Origin: Parasphingorhabdus marina DSM 22363
GTDB taxonomy: Bacteria > Pseudomonadota > Alphaproteobacteria > Sphingomonadales > Sphingomonadaceae
NCBI RefSeq assembly: GCF_900128895.1
Contig: NZ_FSQW01000002.1
Location: 744,001-808,000, forward strand
DNA length: 64,000 bases
Direction: 5' to 3'
Part shown: piece by piece, positions 8,321-17,254 of the stretch
How positions within the stretch are numbered: position 1 is the stretch's first letter
How the letters are laid out: every line of letters begins with the position of its first letter
Notes under the pieces: model-generated
What the model was told of the DNA's origin: nothing
The model's database searches: none
What the model saw: the letters and a program-made list of their open reading frames with translations, nothing else
Position numbers and translations under genes: made by a program

Positions 8321-11300
8321 ATGAAGCGGTTAACCAAAATCTTTAAGTCCCTTGGACTTGCACTGGCTGCAGGCAGTTTTGTCGCGCCTGTGTCCATGGT
8401 GGCCGCCCAAACGCAAACTCTTCCCCTGATATCCAATATTGCACAGGCAGAATGGGATGTCGGCGGCCAAAGATTGCAAAAACCTTCAAACCGCATAGAT
8501 ATCCAGGTCGTGCCACCCCCCGTGGTTCCACCGGAAATCAGCTTTTTCCATTTCGATGACCCTCCGGGTGCGGAACAATTGTCTCTACCGGGAACCATCT
8601 GTCGTGGTTCCGGTGGCGATATTCCTGTCCAGCTTATGGGCGTTTTTGCCGGTACGAGCACCGATCCGGCTTCGCTTGCGCCTACAACCCATATCAGGGC
8701 CGGCGAACCGCTGATTGTTTCAATCCTTGCCCCAAACAAGAATTTGAGCAGCGCTGCGCTGGACCGGTTTGATATTGTGCTGACCACTCCTACGGGAGAT
8801 GTCGAAACGATCAGCGTCGGCGAAACGGCAGAGAATAGCGGCAGATTTGTGGGCATGATCAATACGGCCGCGATCCCGCCAACCCCGGTTCAGGGAGACT
8901 GCACCCTGTCAGTGCGTCCCGGAGATACGCTCGATGTGAGTGTTGACGAGTCCGGAGGCCTGCCGCTGGGCACGGTCGAACTGGGGATACTGATCGATCC
9001 GTTCGGCGAAACATTTGACAGCGGTGATGGCTCGCCGGTTTCCGGTACGCGGGTTACGCTCATTGATGTGGCAACGGGACAACCTGCCGATGTCTTTGGC
9101 GACGACGGCATGTCAATCTTCCCAAGTACGATCATATCCGGTGGAACCGTTACGGACAGTGGCGGCAACGTCTATGATTTTACCGACGGGTTCTACCGCT
9201 TCCCCTTTGCCCGTCCGGGACAATACCGGCTGCTGATCGAGCCCCCAGCCCCTTACACGGCTCCATCACAGGCAACGCCCGAACAATTGGCGGGATTCCG
9301 GCGGACTGACGGACAACCGTTCACGATCGCGGACGGATCCTATGGCGGCATCATAATCCTCAATGACCCGGCACCGGTGAGGATTGATATTCCACTCGAC
9401 CGACCGGGCGTGCCGATACAGATAACCAAGACGGCTTCGACAACCGTCGCGGCACCTGGGGATGCTCTGCAGTACCGGATTACCGTCCAGAACACCGATC
9501 CGGTGCGAAATACGGGCACGGTGACCATTGAAGACCAGTTGCCGGTATCCATGCGGCTCCAGGTGGACACGATGCGCTATAATGGCGCACTGGTTACGCC
9601 TGTCGTTCAGCCCAACGGCCGAAATTTCTCTGTTTCGGTCCCCGCCCTGCCACCGGCGGGCACCGGAATATTGACCTATTTGACCGAAATCCGACAGGAT
9701 GCACGTCCGGGCGACGCTATAAATACGGCACAGGCCCGCGACAATCGCGGAGCAGAAAGTGCCATCGTCGATGCATCGGTCCGCATCGAACGGGATGGCA
9801 TATCCGAGAGATTTACCATCATCGGTCGAATTACCGATGGCGGATGCGACGTTGATCCCCGTGAAGCCAAGGGAATTGGCGGCGTTCGGGTCATGCTGCA
9901 GGACGGAACCTATACGGTTACCGATCCCGATGGCCGCTATCATTTCGAGGGTATCCGCCCAGGTCTGCATGTGGTCCAGGTGGATCCTTCGACCTTCCCG
10001 GCCGATCTCGCCCCGATCGACTGTGCGCAGAACACCCGTAGCGCGGGCAGCGATATCTCCCGTTTTGTGGAAGGCCGCGGCGGCGCGCTGAAACGCGCGG
10101 ATTTCCGGGCGCACAAAGTCGCGGAGCGCGCTGTCAACCGTTTGCCGGAGTACCAGAAACCCGAAATATTGACCGATCCGCAAGCTGCCGGTGCCGAAAC
10201 CGACTGGCTCGCAGGACAGGATCAGGGTGTGGACTGGGTGTTCCCGGCCGAGGACTACAACCCCCGTGTCAAATCGCTGCGTGTAGCCGTCAAGCATGGC
10301 CGAGGGCACAAGGTGGAGCTCACGGTCAACGGCAAAGCGGTCAATCCGCTGAATTTCGATGGCAAGGAAAAGAGCGCCGACGGGCAGATCGAGGTCAGCG
10401 TCTGGCGTGGACTGGATATCGAAACGCGGAAAAACCTGCTGGTCGCCAAAGTTACCGACAAATCCGGCCAGCTGATCAAGGAATTGCGCCGGGAAGTCCA
10501 TTATTCGGCCAGCCCGCTCAACGCCGAACTGCTGAAGGACAAGTCCGTGCTTGTGGCAGATGGTGTGACCCGTCCGGTTATCGCGGTTCGCCTGACCGAT
10601 CGCGATGGTCGTCCGGCGCATCATGGTGCTGTGGGCGATTTCAGCGTCCCTGCGCCTTATCTGCCCGCAATCGAGGTCGATGCACAGCAGGCCAACCAGC
10701 TATCCGGGCTCGAGCGCGGACGCCCGGTCTGGCGGGTCGAGGGCGACAACGGCATCGCCTATATCGAGCTCGCACCGACAACGGCTTCGGGTTCGCTGAG
10801 CATCACATTCCCGCTGCGTGACGGGGAAGTCACCCGCGAACAGCGCATTGAAACCTGGCTGGATCCCGGAGATCGCCCGTGGACCGTCGTCGGCTTTGCC
10901 GCTGGTACCGTCGGCTTCAATACGCTGGATGAGCGGCTGGAAGACCTTGTGGACGAAGATGACAATATCAACGTGGATGGCCGGGTGGCCCTCTACGCCA
11001 AGGGTCGTGTAACCGGAAAATGGCTGATGACCCTCGCCTATGACACGGACAAGGAAGAAGACGAAACCGATTTCGCCGGGATCATCGATCCGCGCCAATA
11101 TTACACGGTTTATGCCGACCGCGCAGAGCAGCGCTATGATGCGGCATCCGTGCGCCGGCTCTATCTCAAGCTGGAGCGCCCGCAATTCTACGCGCTGTTC
11201 GGGGACTATGAAACCGGGATCAATGAACCGGAACTGGCACGCTATCAGCGGACCTTCAACGGCATCAAGGCCGAGTATCGCAATGAACAGGTCAGCGCCC

Positions 11301-13420
11301 TCGCCTTTGGCGCGGATGCTGCCAACCGTTTCCGCCGCGAAGAAATCCAGGGCAATGGCCTGTCGGGGCCCTATGCGCTCGCCAGCCGGGATATCCTCTC
11401 GAACAGTGAACGGATCACGCTGGAAACCCGTGATCGGTTGCGGTCCGACCGGATCCTGGATCGGCGTGAGCTGACCCGGCATATCGATTATGATATCGAT
11501 TATCTGGCAGGCACATTGCGCTTCCGGGAGCCGATTCTGAGCCGTGGCAGCGGCTTTGACCCGCAGTTCATCATCGCCGAATATGAAGTTCTCGGCGTCG
11601 GCGGACGTGATCTCAACGGCGGTGGCCGGGCGACCTGGCAGACCGCCGACAAGAAGTTCAAACTGGGCACCACATTTGTTCATGACGAAGATGAGACGGT
11701 AAAAACCGATCTGCTGGGCGTTGATGTCCGCTACCGTCCGAGCCTCAAGACGGAATTCCGCGCCGAACTGGCTGCGACCGACAATCAGGCGAAAACGGTG
11801 GGGGCACTGACCGGAACGGCCAGTGCCGGCGACTCCGCAACAGCCTGGCTGATCGAAGCCGAACATCACGGGTCGACATTTGATGTGCTGGCCTATGTCC
11901 GGCGCCAGTCTGCCGGCTTTGGCCTCGGCCAGCTCAATTCCGTGGAAAGCGGGACCCGCAAGTTCGGTCTCGACACCCGGGTGCGGATTACCGACAAACT
12001 CTCGATCACCGCCACCGGTTATCAGGAGAATTTCCTGACTAGCGGCGCCCGGCGACGCGCGGGAACGGCGGAACTCGAATATCGCAGCCAGGAGACCGCC
12101 TTCCGTGCCGGACTGACTCATGCTGAGGATCGCTTGTCAGATGGCAGCGTCAATCGCTCGACCCTCGTACGGCTGGGCGCCACACAGAAACTGTTCGATG
12201 GCAAACTGGAACTCGATGCACAGACCGAATTCGCACTCGGCGGCGAGGATGAAAGCATCGACTTCCCGGCCCGGCACAGTCTGACGGCGCGTTACGCGAT
12301 CACAGATTCGATCAAGCTGGTCGGAACCTATGAAATCGCGGATGGCGAGAATATCGATGCGCGGACTGCTCGCCTGGGTGTTGATGTTGCGCCCTGGGAC
12401 GGGGCCCGGATCGTGGCCAGCGCCAATCAGCAGGAAATTACCGAATTCGGACCGCGGACTTTCGCCGCCTACGGCCTGACCCAGTCCATTCCGATTGATG
12501 AGAAATGGACCGTGGATTTCTCCCTCGACGGCAATGAGACGCTGGGTGGATTTGATCGCGCAGACGTCATAAGTCCCGCACAACCGGTTGCATCCGGCGG
12601 TTTTCTGGGCAGCGACGGCTCGCTGACCGAGGATTTTGTCGCGGTTACGGCCGGGGCAACTTTCCGGTCGAACGACTGGAGCTGGGTCAGCCGCGCAGAA
12701 TATCGCGATGGAGATACCACCGAACGCTACGGTTTCACGTCCGCCGTTCTCAAGCAGATTGGGGAAGGCCAGGCTCTGGGTGCGGTTGGCAGCATTTTCC
12801 ACGCGGAAGATGACAATGGAGTCAGTACCCGGGTGATCGAGGCCGAGGCCAGCTGGGCGCATCGTCCGGCCGACAGCCAGTGGTCCTGGTTGCAAAAACT
12901 CGAATTTCGCGAAGACAAGGTCCGCAATGCCACCGCTGGCCAGTCCGGCCCGATTGGCGGCGCGCCGCTGCTTGTCAACGGCAACGTAACTTCGCGCAGG
13001 ATTATCAACAGTTTAAGCGTCAATTATACGCCGATTGACGCGGATGACGGAATTTTCACCGAGGCGGGCGAATATAGTGTCTTTTGGGGAAGCCGCTACG
13101 TGTTCGACCGGTTCGGGGAAGATGATGTCGAAGGCTGGAGCAATGTGATCGGAGCGGACGTCAAGTTCGACCTGTCCGATACCATTGATGTCGGCGGACA
13201 GGCGACCGCGCGCATAGGCAAGGACTTTGATACCATTGCCTATAGCGGGGGACCGAGTGTGGGGATTACACCGTTTAAAAACGGCTATATTTCCGTCGGT
13301 TACAATGTGGTGGGATTTGAGGATCGGGACTTTGAAGAAAGTCGCTACACCAGAGATGGTCCGTTCATCACCTTCCGCCTGAAATTCGACCAGGAAACCT
13401 TCAGCAGTTTGGGGCTGTAG
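8321..13420 (+). CDS. Giant DUF11 / outer-membrane beta-barrel protein
   Basis: A 1699-residue exported protein. The signal peptide spans about residues 1-29 (VAAQ). The N-terminal module (LISNIAQAEWDVGG...SNRIDI) matches those of the two smaller operon proteins. There follow beta-rich domains, a DUF11 domain at about 368-485 (VPIQITKTAS, YRITVQN), a carboxypeptidase-regulatory/SdrB-like domain near 495-560 (GGVRVMLQDGTYTVTDPDGRYHFEGI), and an Ig-like region (about 640-890). From about residue 890 to the end, short alternating strands with many aromatic and charged residues end in FITFRLKF, which reads as an outer-membrane beta-barrel. The ATG lies two bases after a terminator-like hairpin and has no visible Shine-Dalgarno. 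It is probably a surface anchor or secretion channel for the upstream proteins; that role is inferred. Confidence 0.8.
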   Translation: MKRLTKIFKSLGLALAAGSFVAPVSMVAAQTQTLPLISNIAQAEWDVGGQRLQKPSNRIDIQVVPPPVVPPEISFFHFDDPPGAEQLSLPGTICRGSGGDIPVQLMGVFAGTSTDPASLAPTTHIRAGEPLIVSILAPNKNLSSAALDRFDIVLTTPTGDVETISVGETAENSGRFVGMINTAAIPPTPVQGDCTLSVRPGDTLDVSVDESGGLPLGTVELGILIDPFGETFDSGDGSPVSGTRVTLIDVATGQPADVFGDDGMSIFPSTIISGGTVTDSGGNVYDFTDGFYRFPFARPGQYRLLIEPPAPYTAPSQATPEQLAGFRRTDGQPFTIADGSYGGIIILNDPAPVRIDIPLDRPGVPIQITKTASTTVAAPGDALQYRITVQNTDPVRNTGTVTIEDQLPVSMRLQVDTMRYNGALVTPVVQPNGRNFSVSVPALPPAGTGILTYLTEIRQDARPGDAINTAQARDNRGAESAIVDASVRIERDGISERFTIIGRITDGGCDVDPREAKGIGGVRVMLQDGTYTVTDPDGRYHFEGIRPGLHVVQVDPSTFPADLAPIDCAQNTRSAGSDISRFVEGRGGALKRADFRAHKVAERAVNRLPEYQKPEILTDPQAAGAETDWLAGQDQGVDWVFPAEDYNPRVKSLRVAVKHGRGHKVELTVNGKAVNPLNFDGKEKSADGQIEVSVWRGLDIETRKNLLVAKVTDKSGQLIKELRREVHYSASPLNAELLKDKSVLVADGVTRPVIAVRLTDRDGRPAHHGAVGDFSVPAPYLPAIEVDAQQANQLSGLERGRPVWRVEGDNGIAYIELAPTTASGSLSITFPLRDGEVTREQRIETWLDPGDRPWTVVGFAAGTVGFNTLDERLEDLVDEDDNINVDGRVALYAKGRVTGKWLMTLAYDTDKEEDETDFAGIIDPRQYYTVYADRAEQRYDAASVRRLYLKLERPQFYALFGDYETGINEPELARYQRTFNGIKAEYRNEQVSALAFGADAANRFRREEIQGNGLSGPYALASRDILSNSERITLETRDRLRSDRILDRRELTRHIDYDIDYLAGTLRFREPILSRGSGFDPQFIIAEYEVLGVGGRDLNGGGRATWQTADKKFKLGTTFVHDEDETVKTDLLGVDVRYRPSLKTEFRAELAATDNQAKTVGALTGTASAGDSATAWLIEAEHHGSTFDVLAYVRRQSAGFGLGQLNSVESGTRKFGLDTRVRITDKLSITATGYQENFLTSGARRRAGTAELEYRSQETAFRAGLTHAEDRLSDGSVNRSTLVRLGATQKLFDGKLELDAQTEFALGGEDESIDFPARHSLTARYAITDSIKLVGTYEIADGENIDARTARLGVDVAPWDGARIVASANQQEITEFGPRTFAAYGLTQSIPIDEKWTVDFSLDGNETLGGFDRADVISPAQPVASGGFLGSDGSLTEDFVAVTAGATFRSNDWSWVSRAEYRDGDTTERYGFTSAVLKQIGEGQALGAVGSIFHAEDDNGVSTRVIEAEASWAHRPADSQWSWLQKLEFREDKVRNATAGQSGPIGGAPLLVNGNVTSRRIINSLSVNYTPIDADDGIFTEAGEYSVFWGSRYVFDRFGEDDVEGWSNVIGADVKFDLSDTIDVGGQATARIGKDFDTIAYSGGPSVGITPFKNGYISVGYNVVGFEDRDFEESRYTRDGPFITFRLKFDQETFSSLGL

Positions 13421-13450
13421 CAAGGCAAAAGGTCAAATCTTCGCTGCCTT

Positions 13451-14773
13451 TCAGTCGGCGAAGAGTAAAACGGGCGTTTCAAGCAGATGCTTGAGCGACT
13501 GCACATAACTGGCGGCATCATGGCCGTCTACGACCCTGTGATCACACGAGATCGACAGATTCATCAGCTTGCGCGCGTGAATCTCGCCGTCAATGATCAC
13601 GGGGCGCTCGACGATCTTGTTGGGGCCGATAATGGCCACTTCTGGCCGGTTGATAACCGGTGTCGTCGCAATGCCCCCCAAAGGCCCCAGAGACGTCAAT
13701 GTAAGCGTGGAACCGCTGAGTTCGGCGGCTTTGGCTGTTCCGGCCCGTGCCGCCTCTGCCAGACGGCTGATTTCGGCGGATAACTGCCAGATATTCCTGT
13801 CCTGGGCATCCCGGATGACCGGAACCATCAGTCCCTGCTCCGTCTGCGTCGCCATGCCGAGGTGGACAGAGCCGTGCCGGGTTACCACGCCCGCCTCATC
13901 ATCAAATGTCGCATTGAGCATCGGAAATGCCGGCAAACTGCGGCAAATTGCCGCGATCATCAGCGGTAACATGGTCAGTTTCGGCCGTTCGCCGCGATTG
14001 GCGTTCAGATCCTGACGCATATCCTCCAGTTCGGTCATGTCGATCTCGTCGACATAGGAAAAATGCGGGATATTTCGCTTCGATTCCGCCATGTTCTGGG
14101 CAATCTTGCGCCGCATGCCGATGACCTTGATCGTCTCGTTATCCCGCCGCAGAGAAGCGCCGGCAGGACGATAGCCCTGGCCGCTGCCATAGCTCAAAAA
14201 CGCATCCAGATCGCTGTGCCGGACATGCTCGCCCTGGGCTTTGACCTGGGTCAGATCAACCCCGAGATCCGCGGCCCTTTTCCGGACAGCGGGGGTTGCG
14301 AGGACCTTCGTCACCGGCCCGGTTTGGGGCTGTTCGACGGGGTTTTCTGGAACAGCTGGACGCTTGTTTGCCGCTGGAGCCGGCTCTTTGACATTTTCGG
14401 CCACTTCGGATTTTTCAGATGTTTTTTCAGGAACTTCCGGCGACGTCATGGCGGCAGTGGGGGCCGTTTCAGTCGACTCTGTCCCCACCTGTTCTTCGAC
14501 TTTTGCTTCGAGCTCTTCAACATCGACATCGCCTTCGACCTCGATCTCGACCAGCATCGATCCGATCGGGATGATATCCCCTTCTTCGCCCGCCATGGCG
14601 ATGATTTTTCCCGACACGGGCGCTTCCATTTCGACGGTGGCCTTGTCGGTCATGACATCCGCCAGCTGGTCATCTTCCTCGACCATATCGCCAACCTTGA
14701 CGTGCCAGGCAACGATCTCTGCTTCAGCAATGCCTTCACCGATATCGGGAAGGTTGAATGTGAACTTGCTCAT
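13451..14773 (-). CDS. bkdB: Branched-chain 2-oxoacid dehydrogenase E2 (dihydrolipoyl acyltransferase)
   Basis: This 440-residue E2 subunit carries the lipoyl arm and transfers the acyl group to CoA in breakdown of valine, leucine and isoleucine. One lipoyl domain (residues 1-78) contains the lipoylated lysine in MTDKATVEM. An acidic/Pro-Ala linker follows, then a peripheral-subunit-binding domain (ATPAVRKRAADLGVDL), then the catalytic domain with SCDHRVVDG near the C-terminus. The start is ATG 14773 (MSKFTFNLPDIGEGI), which overlaps the E1beta stop as ATGA. Pyruvate or 2-oxoglutarate E2 is possible, but the E1alpha/E1beta partners and the linker favour the branched-chain type. Confidence 0.9.
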   Translation of the reverse strand: MSKFTFNLPDIGEGIAEAEIVAWHVKVGDMVEEDDQLADVMTDKATVEMEAPVSGKIIAMAGEEGDIIPIGSMLVEIEVEGDVDVEELEAKVEEQVGTESTETAPTAAMTSPEVPEKTSEKSEVAENVKEPAPAANKRPAVPENPVEQPQTGPVTKVLATPAVRKRAADLGVDLTQVKAQGEHVRHSDLDAFLSYGSGQGYRPAGASLRRDNETIKVIGMRRKIAQNMAESKRNIPHFSYVDEIDMTELEDMRQDLNANRGERPKLTMLPLMIAAICRSLPAFPMLNATFDDEAGVVTRHGSVHLGMATQTEQGLMVPVIRDAQDRNIWQLSAEISRLAEAARAGTAKAAELSGSTLTLTSLGPLGGIATTPVINRPEVAIIGPNKIVERPVIIDGEIHARKLMNLSISCDHRVVDGHDAASYVQSLKHLLETPVLLFAD

Positions 14774-15792
14774 GATTTCAGTTCCCTGACAATTTTCTCC
14801 AGCGCTTCGCCGATCCGTACCGGTCCGGGGAAATACGCCCATTCGAGACTGTGCGGATAGGGCGTGTCAAATCCGGTCACCCGCTCGATCGGGGCTTCGA
14901 GATGATAGAAGCACCGTTCCTGGACCAGCGCCGACAGCTCGGCGCCGAAACCGCTGGTGCGGGTGGCTTCGTGGATGATCAGACAGCGGCCGGTCTTTTT
15001 TACCGATTCCTCAATCGTTTCAATATCGAGCGGGACCAGTGTGCGCAGATCGATAATCTCGGCGTCGACATCATGCTCTGCAACCACGGCAGCGGCTACA
15101 TGGACCATCGTGCCATAAGCCAGAACCGTCACCTCTTCCCCTGCCCTGACAATATTCGCCTTGCCGAGCGGAATCTTGTAATAATCGTCGGGAACCTCTG
15201 CCGCGTCAAATTTCGACCAGGGCTCCACCGGCTTGTCATAATAGCCGGTGAAGGGCCCGTTGTAGATCCGCTTCGGTTCGAAAAACAGCACGGGATCATT
15301 ATCTTCGATCGCCGAGATCAGCAGCCCCTTCGCGTCATAAGGTGTGGAAGGAATGACAGTCTTCAGCCCGGAAACATGGGTGAACATCGCCTCCGGTGAC
15401 TGGCTGTGGGTTTGCCCCCCAAAAATGCCGCCGCCAAAGGGGGATCGCACGGTGAGTGGCGCAATGAAATCGCCGGCGGAACGATAGCGCAACCGGGCCG
15501 CTTCGGAGATCAGCTGATCCATGCCTGGATAGATATAGTCGGCAAACTGGATTTCCGGGACCGGCCGCAGGCCGTAGGCCCCCATGCCGACCGCCGCGCC
15601 GATGATCCCGCATTCGGAAATTGGCGAGTCAAAGCAGCGGGTCTTGCCATATTTTTCCTGGAGGCCCGCCGTCGCACGGAAGACGCCGCCAAAATAGCCG
15701 ACATCCTCGCCAAGAATGACGACATTGTCATCGCGTTCCATCATGTTGTCGAGACCCGAATTGATCGCCTCAATCATGTTCATCGTGGTCAC
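14770..15792 (-). CDS. bkdA2: Branched-chain 2-oxoacid dehydrogenase E1 beta subunit
   Basis: This 340-residue subunit forms the transketolase-like pyrimidine and C-terminal half of the thiamine-dependent E1 heterotetramer. Signatures include GEDVGYFGGVFRAT, CGIIGAAVGMGAYGLRPVPEIQFADYI and RSPFGGGIFGGQTHSQSPE, typical of BCKDH-beta. The start is GTG 15792: GGAGG lies ten bases upstream and the codon overlaps the E1alpha stop as GTGA. An ATG at 15783 is the alternative. It is the middle gene of a tightly overlapped three-gene operon. Confidence 0.92.
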   Translation of the reverse strand: MTTMNMIEAINSGLDNMMERDDNVVILGEDVGYFGGVFRATAGLQEKYGKTRCFDSPISECGIIGAAVGMGAYGLRPVPEIQFADYIYPGMDQLISEAARLRYRSAGDFIAPLTVRSPFGGGIFGGQTHSQSPEAMFTHVSGLKTVIPSTPYDAKGLLISAIEDNDPVLFFEPKRIYNGPFTGYYDKPVEPWSKFDAAEVPDDYYKIPLGKANIVRAGEEVTVLAYGTMVHVAAAVVAEHDVDAEIIDLRTLVPLDIETIEESVKKTGRCLIIHEATRTSGFGAELSALVQERCFYHLEAPIERVTGFDTPYPHSLEWAYFPGPVRIGEALEKIVRELKS

Positions 15793-17081
15793 TGTTCAGG
15801 TGCCTCCGCATCGGGCCATTTGATTGCTCTTTCTTTGTCGGCCTGGACCCGTTGTTCCTGAAGATGCCAGGGCATTTCCTCGAACACATCCTGGAACATG
15901 GTTTCAAACGGCTGGTGCAGACCGTGACCGAGAATGCCGTTCCGGGCGGCTTCCTTGACCGCCGCCTTCACCGCATCGACACATTGCCAGTCCAGCTCCT
16001 CCTGTTGCTCGACGCTCCACACCCCACGCTGGATCAGGTGTCGCTTGAGCCGCATGATCGGATCGCCAAGCGGCCATTCCTCGCGTTCCTGGGCACTGCG
16101 GTAAGCGGTTGGATCATCCGACGTGCTGTGTGCGTCAGCGCGATAGGTGAAATGCTCGATCAGGGTTGGCCCCTGATTGGTCCGCGCTCGCTCGGCCGCC
16201 CATTGTGTGGCAGCATAGACGGCAAGCGGATCATTACCGTCGACCCGCAGACCGGCGATGCCATATCCTGCTGCTCTTGCCGCAAAGGTGGTCCGCTCGG
16301 ATCCGGCAAATCCCGAAAAGGAGGAAATCGCCCACTGATTGTTGATCACGTTCATGATCACCGGCGCATTGTAGACCGCCGCAAAAGTCATCGCAGCGTG
16401 AAAGTCGCCTTCGGCTGTCGATCCTTCCCCGCACCAGACGGCCGCGATCCGGTCGTCGCCTTTGGAGGCGCTGGCCATAGCCCAGCCCACGGCCTGCGGA
16501 TATTGCGTGGTCAGGTTGCCCGACACGGTAAAGAAATTCAGCTCGCGCGAACTGTACATGATCGGCAACTGGCGGCCCTTCAGCTTGTCCTCGCGGTTCG
16601 AGAAAATCTGGTTGACCATTTCGACCATGGGATAACCGCGGGCAAACAATATGCCCTGCTGCCGGTAGCTGGGGAAACACATGTCTTCCTTGTCCAGCGC
16701 CATGGTTGCCGCAACCGATGTGGCCTCCTCGCCCGTGCATTTCATGTAGAAGCTGGTCTTGCCCTGACGTTGCTGGCGATGCAGCCGGTCGTCAAAGGCC
16801 CGCACCTGCGCCATGGTCCGCAGCATTTCGAGCAGTTTGTCATCGTCCAGCCGGGGATCCCACGGACCGACGGCCTTGTAATCATCATCCAGGACGCGGA
16901 TCATGTCATAGACCATGTCGCGCATGGCTTTTGGCTCGGTATTTGTGTCTGGCCTGGCCTGCTCACCAGCATTCGGAATGTCCAGATCGCTATAATCGAC
17001 CGCGTCGCCGGGCCGGAACCTGGGTTCGGGAACATGCAGAGACAAAGGCGGCAAATTGCTCTTCGATTTTCCGTCGGCCAT
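15789..17081 (-). CDS. bkdA1: Branched-chain 2-oxoacid dehydrogenase E1 alpha subunit
   Basis: This 430-residue subunit binds thiamine diphosphate and decarboxylates branched-chain 2-oxoacids. The thiamine motif is seen as CGEGSTAEGDFHAAM...NNQWAIS. The phosphorylation-loop-like region HSTSDDPTAYR and the long N-terminal arm (about 60 residues) are typical of bacterial BCKDH-alpha. ATG 17081 has AGGAG nine bases upstream. It is the first gene of the operon E1alpha-E1beta-E2; no lipoamide dehydrogenase (E3) gene lies in this window, so E3 is presumably shared from elsewhere. Confidence 0.92.
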   Translation of the reverse strand: MADGKSKSNLPPLSLHVPEPRFRPGDAVDYSDLDIPNAGEQARPDTNTEPKAMRDMVYDMIRVLDDDYKAVGPWDPRLDDDKLLEMLRTMAQVRAFDDRLHRQQRQGKTSFYMKCTGEEATSVAATMALDKEDMCFPSYRQQGILFARGYPMVEMVNQIFSNREDKLKGRQLPIMYSSRELNFFTVSGNLTTQYPQAVGWAMASASKGDDRIAAVWCGEGSTAEGDFHAAMTFAAVYNAPVIMNVINNQWAISSFSGFAGSERTTFAARAAGYGIAGLRVDGNDPLAVYAATQWAAERARTNQGPTLIEHFTYRADAHSTSDDPTAYRSAQEREEWPLGDPIMRLKRHLIQRGVWSVEQQEELDWQCVDAVKAAVKEAARNGILGHGLHQPFETMFQDVFEEMPWHLQEQRVQADKERAIKWPDAEAPEQ

Positions 17082-17151
17082 CCGGCGTCTCCTGTTACAT
17101 CACTTGTCGATGCGAGCGTTCTCGCAGTGATTTTTATTTCAATCGATTATT

Positions 17152-17180
17152 ATATTATTATATGCAGATTAAAAGGTCAA
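17152..17180 (-). promoter_or_regulatory. Candidate promoter of the bkd operon
   Basis: On the reverse strand TTGACC (17180-17175) is followed after 17 bases by TAATAT (17157-17152) in a very AT-rich stretch, about 70 bases before the bkdA1 start. Nearby TATAAT-like hexamers make the exact -10 uncertain. Confidence 0.45.
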
Positions 17181-17206
17181 TATAGCTGTCCTATCGCTCT
17201 TCCCAC

Positions 17207-17236
17207 AAAAAAGGGAGCATATCATGCTCCCTTTTT
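17207..17236 (-). terminator. Intrinsic terminator of the autotransporter gene
   Basis: AAAAAGGGAGCAT (17208-17220) and ATGCTCCCTTTTT (17224-17236) form a perfect 13-pair hairpin with a three-base loop and a T run on either strand. It sits 18 bases after the autotransporter stop and before the bkd promoter. Confidence 0.88.
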
Positions 17237-17254
17237 CGTCACTATCCCCCGTGG

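Noticed and set aside
9266-12895. Long open frames on the reverse strand (up to about 470 codons) across the giant DUF11/barrel gene
   Set aside because: They are antisense to a clearly coding frame with signal peptide and domains, have no Shine-Dalgarno and no recognisable protein features. They arise from the GC-biased codon use of the sense gene.
13421-13463. Hairpin CTTCGC/GCGAAG between the giant gene and bkdB as a shared terminator
   Set aside because: The stem is only six pairs, the loop contains the bkdB stop codon and there is no T run on either side.
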